This document shows positions 23,138 through 30,244 of a DNA stretch of 35,692 nt, one piece after another. The notes below the pieces were generated by a model. It was given only the letters and a program-made list of their open reading frames with translations. It did not search any database and was not told the DNA's origin. The stretch comes from Solirubrobacteraceae bacterium. Lineage in GTDB: Bacteria; Actinomycetota; Thermoleophilia; Solirubrobacterales; Solirubrobacteraceae. Within the stretch, counting starts at the first letter, position 1. Every line of letters starts with the position of its first letter. The stretch lies in the NCBI GenBank assembly GCA_019683665.1, contig JADGIB010000002.1:1-35692 (forward strand), in the 5' to 3' direction. The position numbers and the translations under genes were made by a program.

Positions 23138-23177
23138 AGCCCGCTGTCACACCGTCTCGGGGCCACCGTCGCCACCC

Positions 23178-24251
23178 CTAGAGGATGCCGATCTCGCTGT
23201 TGTCGCCGACCATGAAGCGGTAGGCGCGCGGCTGGCGCCCCTCGTCGCGGCTGATCTTCACGTTGCGCCCCAGCAGCGACGACTCCATGCGCCCGGCGAG
23301 GTTGCGGACCTGGCTGCCGGCGAGCAGGATCGAGTGCTCGATCTCGGCCTGCTCGACGAGGCAGTCCTCGGCGATCGCCGTGTACGGGCCGACGTAGGCG
23401 TCGACGAGGCGGGTGCCGGTGCCGATGATCGCCGGGCCGCGGACCGTGCAGCGCTCCAGGCGCGCGCCCGGCTCGATGACGACGCGCCCCTCGACGGTCG
23501 AGTCGACGAGCTCGCCCTCGACCCGCGTCTGGAGGTTGTCGAGGATGAGCCGGTTCGCCTCGAGCATGTCGTCGAGGCGGCCGGTGTCCTTCCACCAGCC
23601 CTGGACGATGTGCGGCTCGACCCGGGCGCCGGCGTCGACGAGGTGCTGGATCGCGTCGGTGATCTCCAGCTCGCCGCGGGCCGACGGCTCGATCGCGCGG
23701 GCCGCGTCGTGGATGCGCGGGCTGAACAGGTAGACGCCGACGAGCGCGAGGTTCGTCTTCGGCTCCGGCGGCTTCTCGGCCAGCGCGACGACCCGGTCGC
23801 CGTCGAGCTCGGCCACCCCGTAGTGCTCGGGGTCGGGCACCGGCGTCAGGAGGATGAGCGCCTCCGGCTCGTTGCGCTCGAACGCCTGGACGAGGTCGGA
23901 GATGCCGCCCTGCAGGAGGTTGTCGCCCAGGTACATCACGAACGGGTCGGAGCCGAGGAACGGCTCGGCGGTGAGGACCGCGTGCGCGAGGCCGGCCGGC
24001 TCGTCCTGGACGATGTACGTGATGCGCACCCCGAAGCGGCTGCCGTCGCCGGCGGCGGCGCGGATCTCGTCGCCGGTCTCGGGGGCGATGATGATCCCGA
24101 CCTCCTCGATGCCGGCCGCCGCCATCGCCTCGATGCCGTAGAACAGCACCGGCTTGTTGGCGACGGGGACGAGCTGCTTGGCCGACGTGTGCGTGATCGG
24201 CCGCAGCCGGGTGCCCTTGCCGCCCGACAGGATCAGTCCCTTCAGGGCCAC
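23178..24251 (-). CDS. rmlA: Glucose-1-phosphate thymidylyltransferase (long RmlA/StrD type)
   Basis: 357-residue sugar-nucleotidyltransferase making dTDP-glucose from dTTP and glucose 1-phosphate. The N-terminal catalytic domain shows LSGGKGTRLRPIT (8-20), Lys25 in SAKQLVPVANKP, and metal ligand Asp110 in YLGDN. After about residue 240 a hexapeptide-repeat (left-handed beta-helix) domain follows (VEGRVVIEPGARLERCTVRGPAIIGTGTRLVDAYVGPYTAIAEDC). This places it in the long RmlA/StrD branch, distinct from the about 290-residue enterobacterial RmlA. The GTG start directly abuts the TAA of the preceding gene, and GGAGGT lies nine bases upstream inside that gene. First rml gene of the operon. Confidence 0.93.
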   Translation of the reverse strand: MALKGLILSGGKGTRLRPITHTSAKQLVPVANKPVLFYGIEAMAAAGIEEVGIIIAPETGDEIRAAAGDGSRFGVRITYIVQDEPAGLAHAVLTAEPFLGSDPFVMYLGDNLLQGGISDLVQAFERNEPEALILLTPVPDPEHYGVAELDGDRVVALAEKPPEPKTNLALVGVYLFSPRIHDAARAIEPSARGELEITDAIQHLVDAGARVEPHIVQGWWKDTGRLDDMLEANRLILDNLQTRVEGELVDSTVEGRVVIEPGARLERCTVRGPAIIGTGTRLVDAYVGPYTAIAEDCLVEQAEIEHSILLAGSQVRNLAGRMESSLLGRNVKISRDEGRQPRAYRFMVGDNSEIGIL

Positions 24252-24716
24252 TTAGTCGACACCTCCGAGCTTGCGGTGGTCCCAGGTGATGCGCGCCTCC
24301 TCGACGAACTGCAGGCCGACCCGCTTGGGCGCCTGCCTGGCGATCATCGCGCGGGTCGCGTCGTCGAGCGGGTGGCCGCCGGAGTAGCGCGTGAAGATCT
24401 CGGTGCCGAGCGCGGCGACCGCGTCGGGGTCGCGGTGGATGACCGCGCGGGCGCGCAGCATGACGCCGCGGAGCTGGTCGTAGGTCTCGCCCGCCTCGAC
24501 CTGCAGCGTCACCCGCGGGTCGCGCTCGAGGTTGCGGACCTTCTGCGACTTCGCGTACGTCCACGACCACAGCTCGTCGTCGCGCAGGACGTACCAGAGC
24601 GGCATGAGGTGCGGCCAGCCGTCGCGGCCGTTCGTCGCGCACGTCACGGTGCGCTCCTCCTCGAGGAAGGCGCGCACCTCGTCGTCGGACATCCTGATCT
24701 GGTCGCGGCGGCTCAC
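24252..24716 (-). CDS. PPOX-fold (split-barrel) flavin/F420-binding protein
   Basis: 154-residue split beta-barrel protein of the pyridoxamine-5-phosphate-oxidase superfamily. Family landmarks are FLEEERTVTCATNGRDGWPHLMPLWYV (17-43), where small-molecule oxidoreductases of this fold begin with two strands separated by a turn, then KSQKVRNLERDPRVTLQVEAG (56-76). In actinobacteria this branch commonly binds deazaflavin F420 (or FMN) and reduces or detoxifies small molecules; I cannot tell which. The GTG start (24716) is chosen over an internal ATG because TAGCCT lies eleven bases upstream and the ATG lacks a Shine-Dalgarno sequence. Its stop abuts rmlA, so it is co-transcribed with the rhamnose genes. 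An LLM-type oxidoreductase lies 31 bp upstream. Confidence 0.8.
   Translation of the reverse strand: MSRRDQIRMSDDEVRAFLEEERTVTCATNGRDGWPHLMPLWYVLRDDELWSWTYAKSQKVRNLERDPRVTLQVEAGETYDQLRGVMLRARAVIHRDPDAVAALGTEIFTRYSGGHPLDDATRAMIARQAPKRVGLQFVEEARITWDHRKLGGVD
24261..24266 (-). promoter_or_regulatory. Shine-Dalgarno site of rmlA inside the upstream gene
   Basis: GGAGGT on the minus strand within the last codons of the PPOX-fold gene, nine bases before the rmlA GTG. It fixes that start and ties rmlA to the same transcript. Confidence 0.8.
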
Positions 24717-24727
24717 GGCAGCAGGGG

Positions 24728-24733
24728 AGGCTA
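24728..24733 (-). promoter_or_regulatory. Putative -10 element of the PPOX-rml operon
   Basis: TAGCCT on the minus strand in the 31-bp gap after the LLM-type gene, eleven bases before the PPOX GTG. It may give a PPOX-rmlADB transcript. Confidence 0.4.
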
Positions 24734-24747
24734 GTGCCCTCGGGGGC

Positions 24748-25521
24748 CTACCCGCCGAGCGCGTCGCGCCACGCGACCATCTCGCGCAGGGGGCCGAGGT
24801 CGTAGTCGGGGCCGCTCGCGCTGACGACGAACTGGCGCACGCCCGCCTCCAGGTAGGCGTCGGCGTGCCGCGGCAGCTCGCGGTCGAAGCGGCTGACCGA
24901 GTGCTCGATCTCGCCCGGGTCGCGCCCGATCCGCGCGCAGTGCTCGGCCAGCACCCGCGCCTTGTGGCGGTACGTGTCGAGATCGGCGAAGACGTGCCAG
25001 GCGTCCGCGTGCTCGGCGACGATCCGCAGCGTCACCCGCTCGCCGCCGCCCCCGACGAGGATCGGCATGTCGCGCAGCGGCGGCGGGTTCAGGCGGGCCA
25101 GGCGGTCGCGGATGACCGGCAGGTCGCGCCGCAGCGCCTGCAGCCGGTCGGCCGCCGTCCCGAACGCGTAGCCGTACTCGTCGTAGTCCTTCTGGAACCA
25201 GCCGGCGCCGATCCCGAGCACGACCCGCCCGCCGGAGATGTGGTCGATCGTGCGGTGGGCGTCGGCCAGCAGGTTCGGGTTCCGGTACGAGTTGCACATG
25301 ACGAGCGCGCCGACCTCGGCCCGCTCGGTGCTCGCCGCCAGCGCGGCCAGGCAGGCGAGGCCCTCGAAGTGGCGCCCCTCCGGCTCGCCGCGCAGCGGGA
25401 AGAAGTGGTCCCACGTGTAGATGCAGTCGGCGCCGATCTCCTCGGCCTCCTGCCAGGCGCGGCGCATGCTCGCGAAGTCCGCGTGCTGGGGCTGGACCTG
25501 GATGCCGGCCCGCACCCGCAT
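24748..25521 (-). CDS. LLM-class (luciferase-like, probably F420-dependent) oxidoreductase
   Basis: 257-residue luciferase-like TIM-barrel enzyme. The N-terminus MRVRAGIQVQPQHADF, then EEIGADCIYTWDHFFPL (28-44), VGALVMCNSYRNPNLLADAHRTIDHISGGRVVLGIGAGWFQKDYDEYG and RLQALRRDLPVIRDRL match the actinobacterial F420-dependent LLM class, in which a hydride is moved between F420 and a small organic substrate. The NPNLLADAHRTIDHISGGR segment forms the cofactor face. Substrate unknown. The ATG at 25521 has GGTGAG five bases upstream; a GTG at 25530 would overlap the WYL stop by four bases and is an alternative. It sits between the double-WYL regulator and the PPOX-fold gene on the same strand, so two probable F420/flavin enzymes lie next to each other. 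Confidence 0.87.
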   Translation of the reverse strand: MRVRAGIQVQPQHADFASMRRAWQEAEEIGADCIYTWDHFFPLRGEPEGRHFEGLACLAALAASTERAEVGALVMCNSYRNPNLLADAHRTIDHISGGRVVLGIGAGWFQKDYDEYGYAFGTAADRLQALRRDLPVIRDRLARLNPPPLRDMPILVGGGGERVTLRIVAEHADAWHVFADLDTYRHKARVLAEHCARIGRDPGEIEHSVSRFDRELPRHADAYLEAGVRQFVVSASGPDYDLGPLREMVAWRDALGG

Positions 25522-25526
25522 CGCGC

Positions 25527-27575
25527 TCACCGCACTGGGGCCAGGCGCGACACGGCGGCGAGCACCGCCTCGCGCGCGTCCTCGGGCTCGAGGACGACCG
25601 CGTCGCCGGCCTCCTTGAGCACCTCGCGGACGAGGTAGTCGACGCCCTTGAACGGCAGCTCGACGACGATCGCGCCGTCGGCCAGCTCCTCGGCGACGCG
25701 CCGCTCCTCGCGCACCCAGCGCGCCCGCTCCGGGGCGATCCACACGCGCGCGGTCCGCGACGCCTCGACCTCGCCGGTGCGCAGCCAGCCGTCGACCTCG
25801 GCGGCCGGGTCGACCTCGGGGCGCGGCACGTACGTCTCGTCGAGGACGGTCGCGCGCCGGATGCGGTCGAGGCGGAAGTGGCGCACGTCGTCGCGCGACG
25901 GGTCGAAGGCGGCCACGTACCAGCCCTCGCGGCCGTTCGTCAGCGCGTACGGCTCGACGCGGCGGACCGAGAACTCGTCCTCGTTGGCCTTGTAGTAGTC
26001 GAGCTCGAGCATCCGCCGCTGGGCGATCGCGTTCGACACGACCTTCGCGATCTCCGAGTCGTCGCCGCCGGCGCTGGCGATCTGCAGGCCGGCATGGGTG
26101 GGGTCCTCGCCGAGGGCGGCGACGATCTTCTCGCGGGCCGAGGCGAGCGACCCCTCCGGGATGTGGTCGCCGATGAGGTCGATCGCCGCGATCAGCGCTT
26201 TCGCCTCGACCGGCAGCAGCCGGGCCGGGCGGGCGAAGTTGTCCGAGTACGGCTCCGGGTCGACCTCGATCTCGCCGTCCTCGGTCACCTCGGCGTAGAG
26301 GACGTACGAGCCGCCGCCGAAGTTCACGACGTTGAGGACGTTGATGTCCTCGCGCAGCTCGGCCTCGGAGACCTTCAGGCGCTCGAGCACCTCCTCCAGG
26401 CGCAGCCGGCGCCCGGCGCGGCCGGCCTCGATGAGGACCGACGCGAGCGTGACGAGGCGGGCGAAGCGCTCCGGCCGGATCGCCGTCTCGCGCCTGCCGC
26501 CGCCCGAGGGCGCCTCGTCCTCGGACGCGACGGGCCGCCCGGTGGACGGGGCGGTCTCGAACGTGCCCTCGTGGCGCTCGGCCACGCGCGCGGCCCGCTC
26601 GGCCACCTCGGCGGCCAGCTCCGGCGGCCCGAGGACCCGGGCGTGCTCGCCGAGGCCGAGGACCCAGCCCGACAGCAGCCGCGGGTCGGCGTACTCGGTC
26701 TCGAGGACGATCGCGCCCTCGTCGGCCGGGCGCACCGTGCCGAAGCGGCCGAAGTGGCGCTCGACCTGCCACGCGATCCGCTCGGAGATGCGCACCTCGG
26801 CCGTCCCGACCGGGTCGCCGAACTGCCACGGGGCGCGGCGCGCGAACGGCCGCGGGTCGAAGTCGGCCGGGCGCTTGAAGTCGTGCTCGGCCTTCGTCGC
26901 GTAGGCGACCTTGCCGCGCATCCGCGACAGGCGGAAGACGCGCAGCGCCTGGCGCTCGTGCGAGTAGCCGAGGAGGTAGAACTGCCCGCCCTGGTAGAGC
27001 AGGTGGTACGGGTCGACCTTGCGGCGGCCGACCTCGTCGCGGGCCATCGTGTAGTAGTCGAACGTGATCGTCTTCTGGCGGAAGATCGCCGTCTCGACCT
27101 TCGCCAGGCGCTGCGACAGCTCGTGGCCGCCGGCGCTGGCGGTGAGCCCGAGCGCGACCGAGCGCTGGTCGGGCGCCTGCAGCGGCGACGGGCGGCCCCA
27201 GGTGATCTGCTGCAGCGCGAGCCGCAGCGGCTCGGCGTAGGCGAACTCGCCGTCGAGCAGCGACAGCGCGGTCTGCAGGGCGGCCAGCTCCGCGTCGGTG
27301 AACTCGATCGCGGGCAGGTGGAAGTTCTCGGGGCGCAGGGAGTAGTTCTCCTGCTCGGCGACCCCGTCGGCCGGCTTGTCGACGGTGAGCTGGATCCCGA
27401 GCGACTCGAGCTCGGCGCGGTCGGCGTAGAAGCGGCGGGCGAACGCGTCCTCGTTCATCCCGCTGTAGCCCTCCACGTCCCGGCGGATCTCCGTCGCCGT
27501 GACCGGCCGCCGCTCCGCCATCAGGTACGAGATCAACGACAGCTGGCGGATGAGCTTCTCGGTGTCCTTCGCCAT
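25527..27575 (-). CDS. Double-WYL transcriptional regulator (PafBC-like fusion)
   Basis: 682-residue protein with two copies of the order winged helix, WYL domain and WCX tail. Copy one: helix-turn-helix at about 5-60 (MAKDTEKLIRQLSLISYLMAERRPVTATEI), WYL around 165-225 (FDYYTMARDE...VDPYHLLYQGGQFYLLGYS). Copy two: helix-turn-helix at about 365-420 (RLVTLASVLIEAG...LEEVLERLKVSEAELREDI), WYL around 510-575 (LDYYKANEDE...VEPYALTNGREGWYVAAFD). This matches PafBC, the DNA-damage activator usually made from two genes and fused in some actinobacteria. pafA and the proteasome genes are not here. WYL domains sense nucleic acid, probably ssDNA. The ATG at 27575 is set by TATCGT nine bases upstream. 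It diverges from the response regulator. Confidence 0.9.
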   Translation of the reverse strand: MAKDTEKLIRQLSLISYLMAERRPVTATEIRRDVEGYSGMNEDAFARRFYADRAELESLGIQLTVDKPADGVAEQENYSLRPENFHLPAIEFTDAELAALQTALSLLDGEFAYAEPLRLALQQITWGRPSPLQAPDQRSVALGLTASAGGHELSQRLAKVETAIFRQKTITFDYYTMARDEVGRRKVDPYHLLYQGGQFYLLGYSHERQALRVFRLSRMRGKVAYATKAEHDFKRPADFDPRPFARRAPWQFGDPVGTAEVRISERIAWQVERHFGRFGTVRPADEGAIVLETEYADPRLLSGWVLGLGEHARVLGPPELAAEVAERAARVAERHEGTFETAPSTGRPVASEDEAPSGGGRRETAIRPERFARLVTLASVLIEAGRAGRRLRLEEVLERLKVSEAELREDINVLNVVNFGGGSYVLYAEVTEDGEIEVDPEPYSDNFARPARLLPVEAKALIAAIDLIGDHIPEGSLASAREKIVAALGEDPTHAGLQIASAGGDDSEIAKVVSNAIAQRRMLELDYYKANEDEFSVRRVEPYALTNGREGWYVAAFDPSRDDVRHFRLDRIRRATVLDETYVPRPEVDPAAEVDGWLRTGEVEASRTARVWIAPERARWVREERRVAEELADGAIVVELPFKGVDYLVREVLKEAGDAVVLEPEDAREAVLAAVSRLAPVR

Positions 27576-27584
27576 GCCCACCGA

Positions 27585-27590
27585 ACGATA
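27585..27590 (-). promoter_or_regulatory. Putative -10 element of the double-WYL regulator
   Basis: TATCGT on the minus strand, nine bases before the ATG at 27575; only three bases before a competing GTG at 27581, which it thereby argues against. Confidence 0.5.
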
Positions 27591-27648
27591 GGGCGCGGCG
27601 AGCGGCGGAAGTCATGCCATTTGTTCCCTGTTTGCGGCAATCGCGCAG

Positions 27649-27654
27649 TACGGT
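27649..27654 (+). promoter_or_regulatory. Putative -10 element of the response-regulator gene
   Basis: TACGGT, ten bases before the ATG at 27665. The 60 bp between it and the divergent -10 element are unusually A/T-rich for this window (TTTGTT, TTTGCGG), as expected of a regulated divergent promoter. Confidence 0.5.
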
Positions 27655-27664
27655 GGCACCCGAG

Positions 27665-28294
27665 ATGACGCGCTTGGCCATCGTCGACGACCACGAGGCG
27701 CTGCGCGACGGGTTGGAGTCGCTGCTGAACGGCAGCGGGCTCGACGTGGTGGGGACCGCCGGGAACGTCGCGGCGGCGATGGACCTCGTCGAGCACGAGC
27801 GCCCCGACGTCGCGCTCGTGGACATCCGCCTGCCCGACGGATCGGGCATCGACCTCGCGCGCATGCTCCTGGCCACCCGGCCGGAGCTGCGGATCGTCCT
27901 CTACACCGGCGAGACCGACGCCGACCTGCTGTCGGAGGGGCTCGACTCCGGCGCGCAGGGCTACGCGCTGAAGGCGGGCTCGACCCGCGAGCTCGTCGAG
28001 GCGATCACCCGCGTCGCCGACGGCGGCACGTACGTCGACCCGCGCCTCGACGGCGTGCTCGCCCGCCAGCGGGAGGCCGCCCGCGTCCCGCGGCTGTCGC
28101 CGCGCGAGCGGGAGGTGCTCCAGCTCATGGCCGAGGGGCAGACCGCCGAGGGCGTCGGCGAGGCGCTCGGCGTCTCGGTCGAGACCGTCCGCACCCACGT
28201 CCGCAACGCGGTGCGCAAGCTCCAGGCGCGCAACCGCGTCCACGCGATCGCGCTCGCGGTCGCGCGCGGCGAGATCGCCGTCGACGACGAGTGA
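27665..28294 (+). CDS. NarL/FixJ-family response regulator
   Basis: 209-residue two-component response regulator. The receiver domain (1-120) has acidic pair Asp8-Asp9, phospho-acceptor Asp53 in ALVDIRLPDGSG, Thr81 in LYTGE and Lys103 in ALKAGS, so it should be phosphorylatable. The C-terminal LuxR-type helix-turn-helix (about 143-205) reads LSPREREVLQLMAEGQTAEGVGEALGVSVETVRTHVRNAVRKL. The start ATG follows TACGGT by ten bases. Its TGA overlaps the next start, a HisKA-only mini-gene, so the two are translationally coupled. No complete histidine kinase is in the window. NarL-type regulators normally work with HisKA_3 kinases, so the neighbouring HisKA-type domain is unexpected. Confidence 0.93.
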   Translation: MTRLAIVDDHEALRDGLESLLNGSGLDVVGTAGNVAAAMDLVEHERPDVALVDIRLPDGSGIDLARMLLATRPELRIVLYTGETDADLLSEGLDSGAQGYALKAGSTRELVEAITRVADGGTYVDPRLDGVLARQREAARVPRLSPREREVLQLMAEGQTAEGVGEALGVSVETVRTHVRNAVRKLQARNRVHAIALAVARGEIAVDDE

Positions 28295-28488
28295 TGGACC
28301 CCCGCGAGCGCGACCCGGTCGCCGCCCTCGTCCACGACCTGCGCACGCCGCTGGCCGTCGTCTCCGGCTTCGCCGAGCTGCTGCGCGCGAAGGCCGACGC
28401 GCTCACCGACGAGCAGCGCGCCGAGTACGTGGCCCGGATCGCCGAGGGCGCCCGCCAGATGGACGAGATCCTCAGCCGCGCGCGCTGA
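28294..28488 (+). CDS. Stand-alone HisKA (histidine kinase dimerisation/phosphoacceptor) mini-protein
   Basis: 64-residue protein that is nothing but a HisKA dimerisation/phosphotransfer helix pair. The H-box reads HDLRTPLAVVSGFAELLRAKA, with the phospho-acceptor His at residue 14, and the second helix EQRAEYVARIAEGARQMDEILSRAR. There is no sensor, membrane segment or ATP-binding (HATPase_c) domain. Only seven bases separate its stop from the stop of the convergent gene, so no kinase remnant remains. The ATG shares one base with the response-regulator stop (TGATG); a GTG three bases earlier gives a four-base overlap. It cannot autophosphorylate alone. It could act as phosphotransfer intermediate, phosphatase partner of the coupled regulator, or inhibitor that pairs with a full-length kinase. 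A decaying remnant is the dull alternative. Confidence 0.75.
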   Translation: MDPRERDPVAALVHDLRTPLAVVSGFAELLRAKADALTDEQRAEYVARIAEGARQMDEILSRAR

Positions 28489-28495
28489 GCGCCGG

Positions 28496-29479
28496 TCAGG
28501 CCGCCCGCGCGCCCGCCGGCTCGGTCGCGACGCGGCCGGCCGGGAAGTAGGCGCCGGTGCCCAGCGCCCGGTCGTAGGCGCTCCAGCGCTGCCCGTCGCG
28601 CAGCTCCTTCTCGAGCCGGTCGAACGAGCCGAGCCGCCCGCCGAGGTTGTCGACGAAGTGGACGAGCGTCGCCTCGCGCGTGCAGGGGACGACCGGCGAG
28701 CCGTGCTCGAGCGACCCGTGGTGGCTGAGGATGATGTGGAGCACCGCCTCGGCGCGGTCGGCCGGGAACCCCTCGATCGCCTCGATCGTGCGCCGCACGC
28801 GCGTGTAGCCGAGGACGATCTCGCCCTGCAGGCGGCCCGCGTCGGTCATGTGGATGCGCAGGCCGTCGGTGCGGTAGGCCTCGAGCTTGCCGATGTCGTG
28901 GAGGATCGCGCCGGTCACGGCGACGTCGTGGTCGATCCCCGGGAACGTCGCGCTCATCGCGTGGACGGCCTGGCCGACGGTGAGCGAGTGCTCCAGCAGC
29001 CCGTGGCGGTAGGCCTGGTGGTAGACCTTCGCCGCCGGCGCGTCGCGGAACGCCGGCCACGTCGGCGCCGACGGCCCGACGATCCGGTCCAGCAGCTCGG
29101 CCAGGTACGGGTCGCGGACCGTGCCGATGAGCTCGCGCAGGTCGGCCTCCATCGCCGCCGCCGGGCGCAGCGGCCCGTCGAGCAGGTCGGCCGGGTCGAA
29201 GCTGCCGTCGGCCGGGCGGCGCAGCGCCCGGATCGTGATCTCCGCCCCGTAGCGGGGATGGTCGGAGTAGCGGCCGATGACCCGCACCGGCACCCCGGGG
29301 CGGATGTGGGGCCGCAGCTCGGCGACGCCGTCCCAGATCGTCGCCGCCACCGTGCCCGTGCGGTCGCCGAGCACGAGCTTGAGGAACTCGCGCCCGTCGC
29401 GCTTCTGGCCGACCTCGACCTCGCGGACCAGGAGGACCTGGTCGATCTCGCATCCGTCGGTCAGCTCACGCACGAGCAT
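28496..29479 (-). CDS. OB-fold/HD-domain exoribonuclease-like protein (YhaM family)
   Basis: 327-residue protein with an N-terminal OB-fold (about 12-88, with LLVREVEVGQKRDGREFLKLVLGDRTGTVAATIWD as the nucleic-acid-binding strands) and a C-terminal HD phosphohydrolase domain. Metal ligands are His164 (LLEHSLTV), His194-Asp195 (ILHDIGKLEAY), His253-His254 (LSHHGS) and Asp277. This order is that of YhaM/CBF1-type 3' to 5' exoribonucleases of Firmicutes, which also degrade ssDNA; function in this organism is inferred. Length matches the family (about 310-330). The ATG at 29479 follows TACGTT by six bases. It diverges from the SDR gene and converges on the HisKA mini-gene. Confidence 0.88.
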   Translation of the reverse strand: MLVRELTDGCEIDQVLLVREVEVGQKRDGREFLKLVLGDRTGTVAATIWDGVAELRPHIRPGVPVRVIGRYSDHPRYGAEITIRALRRPADGSFDPADLLDGPLRPAAAMEADLRELIGTVRDPYLAELLDRIVGPSAPTWPAFRDAPAAKVYHQAYRHGLLEHSLTVGQAVHAMSATFPGIDHDVAVTGAILHDIGKLEAYRTDGLRIHMTDAGRLQGEIVLGYTRVRRTIEAIEGFPADRAEAVLHIILSHHGSLEHGSPVVPCTREATLVHFVDNLGGRLGSFDRLEKELRDGQRWSAYDRALGTGAYFPAGRVATEPAGARAA

Positions 29480-29485
29480 GCCGGC

Positions 29486-29491
29486 AACGTA
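29486..29491 (-). promoter_or_regulatory. Putative -10 element of the YhaM-like gene
   Basis: TACGTT on the minus strand, six bases before the ATG, leaderless spacing; paired back-to-back with the SDR -10 element 35 bp away. Confidence 0.5.
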
Positions 29492-29525
29492 GACGTGCGC
29501 GCGGACGAACCTTCGCGATCCGGGG

Positions 29526-29531
29526 TAGTGT
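29526..29531 (+). promoter_or_regulatory. Putative -10 element of the SDR-ROK-MFS operon
   Basis: TAGTGT, nine bases before the SDR ATG, no Shine-Dalgarno sequence between. Confidence 0.5.
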
Positions 29532-29540
29532 CCTGCGCCC

Positions 29541-30233
29541 ATGGGACGCACCGCGATCGTGACGGGCGGGACCGGCGGGCTCGGCCAGGCGGTGACGGCC
29601 GCCTTCCTCGAGGACGGCTGGCGGGTCGTCGTGCCGTGGGTCTCCGAGGAGGAGGCCGCGCGGCTGGAGCCCCACGAGCGGCTCGCGCTGATCCGCGCCG
29701 ACCTGGGCGACGAGGCGTCGGTCGCCGAGGTCGTCGCGCTCGCCGCCGGCGACCAGGCGGCGCCGCTGCACTCGGTCGTCAACCTCGTCGGCGGCTTCGC
29801 CCAGGGCGGGCGCATCCACGAGACCCCGATCGAGGACTTCGAGGCCCAGTTCCGGCTCAACCTGCGCCCGACCTACCTCGTGACCGCCGCCGCGCTGCCG
29901 CACCTCGTCGCCGGCGGCGGCGGCTCCGTCGTCTGCGTCTCCACCCGCGCCGCCGTGCGCCCCGGGCCCGGCGCCGCCGGCTACATCGCCTCGAAGGCGG
30001 CGGTGCTCGCCTTCGTCGACGCCGCCGCGGTCGAGTACCGCAACGACAACGTGCGCGTGAACGCCGTGCTCCCCTCGATCATCGACACCCCGGCCAACCG
30101 GGCCGCCAACCCCGACGGCGCCTACGAGCGGTGGGTGCGCCCGGAGGAGATCGCGCGCGTCATCCGGTTCCTGTGCTCCGATGACGCGGCGCCGACGAGC
30201 GGCGCGCACGTCCCGGTGTACGGCAAGGCGTAG
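29541..30233 (+). CDS. Short-chain dehydrogenase/reductase (SDR)
   Basis: 230-residue classical SDR. The nucleotide motif TGGTGGLGQA (8-17) and the catalytic set Ser134 (VCVSTRAA), Tyr148 and Lys152 (YIASK) are intact. NLVGGFAQGG (81-90) replaces the usual NNAG, a variation found in some SDRs. The C-terminal RVNAVLPSIIDTPANR (about 175-190) and PEEIARVIRFLCSDDAAPTSGAHVPVYG are standard. The substrate is unknown. It is first in an operon with a ROK kinase 11 bp downstream and an MFS exporter, so a sugar or polyol substrate is a reasonable guess. The ATG follows TAGTGT by nine bases. Confidence 0.9.
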   Translation: MGRTAIVTGGTGGLGQAVTAAFLEDGWRVVVPWVSEEEAARLEPHERLALIRADLGDEASVAEVVALAAGDQAAPLHSVVNLVGGFAQGGRIHETPIEDFEAQFRLNLRPTYLVTAAALPHLVAGGGGSVVCVSTRAAVRPGPGAAGYIASKAAVLAFVDAAAVEYRNDNVRVNAVLPSIIDTPANRAANPDGAYERWVRPEEIARVIRFLCSDDAAPTSGAHVPVYGKA

Positions 30234-30244
30234 GAGGAGCGGCG

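Noticed and set aside
24748-27876. A fused LLM-type plus WYL-region protein of 1042 residues
   Set aside because: Only the last 260 residues are sensible; the rest is the WYL gene read in another frame. The WYL stop and LLM start overlap, so they are separate genes.
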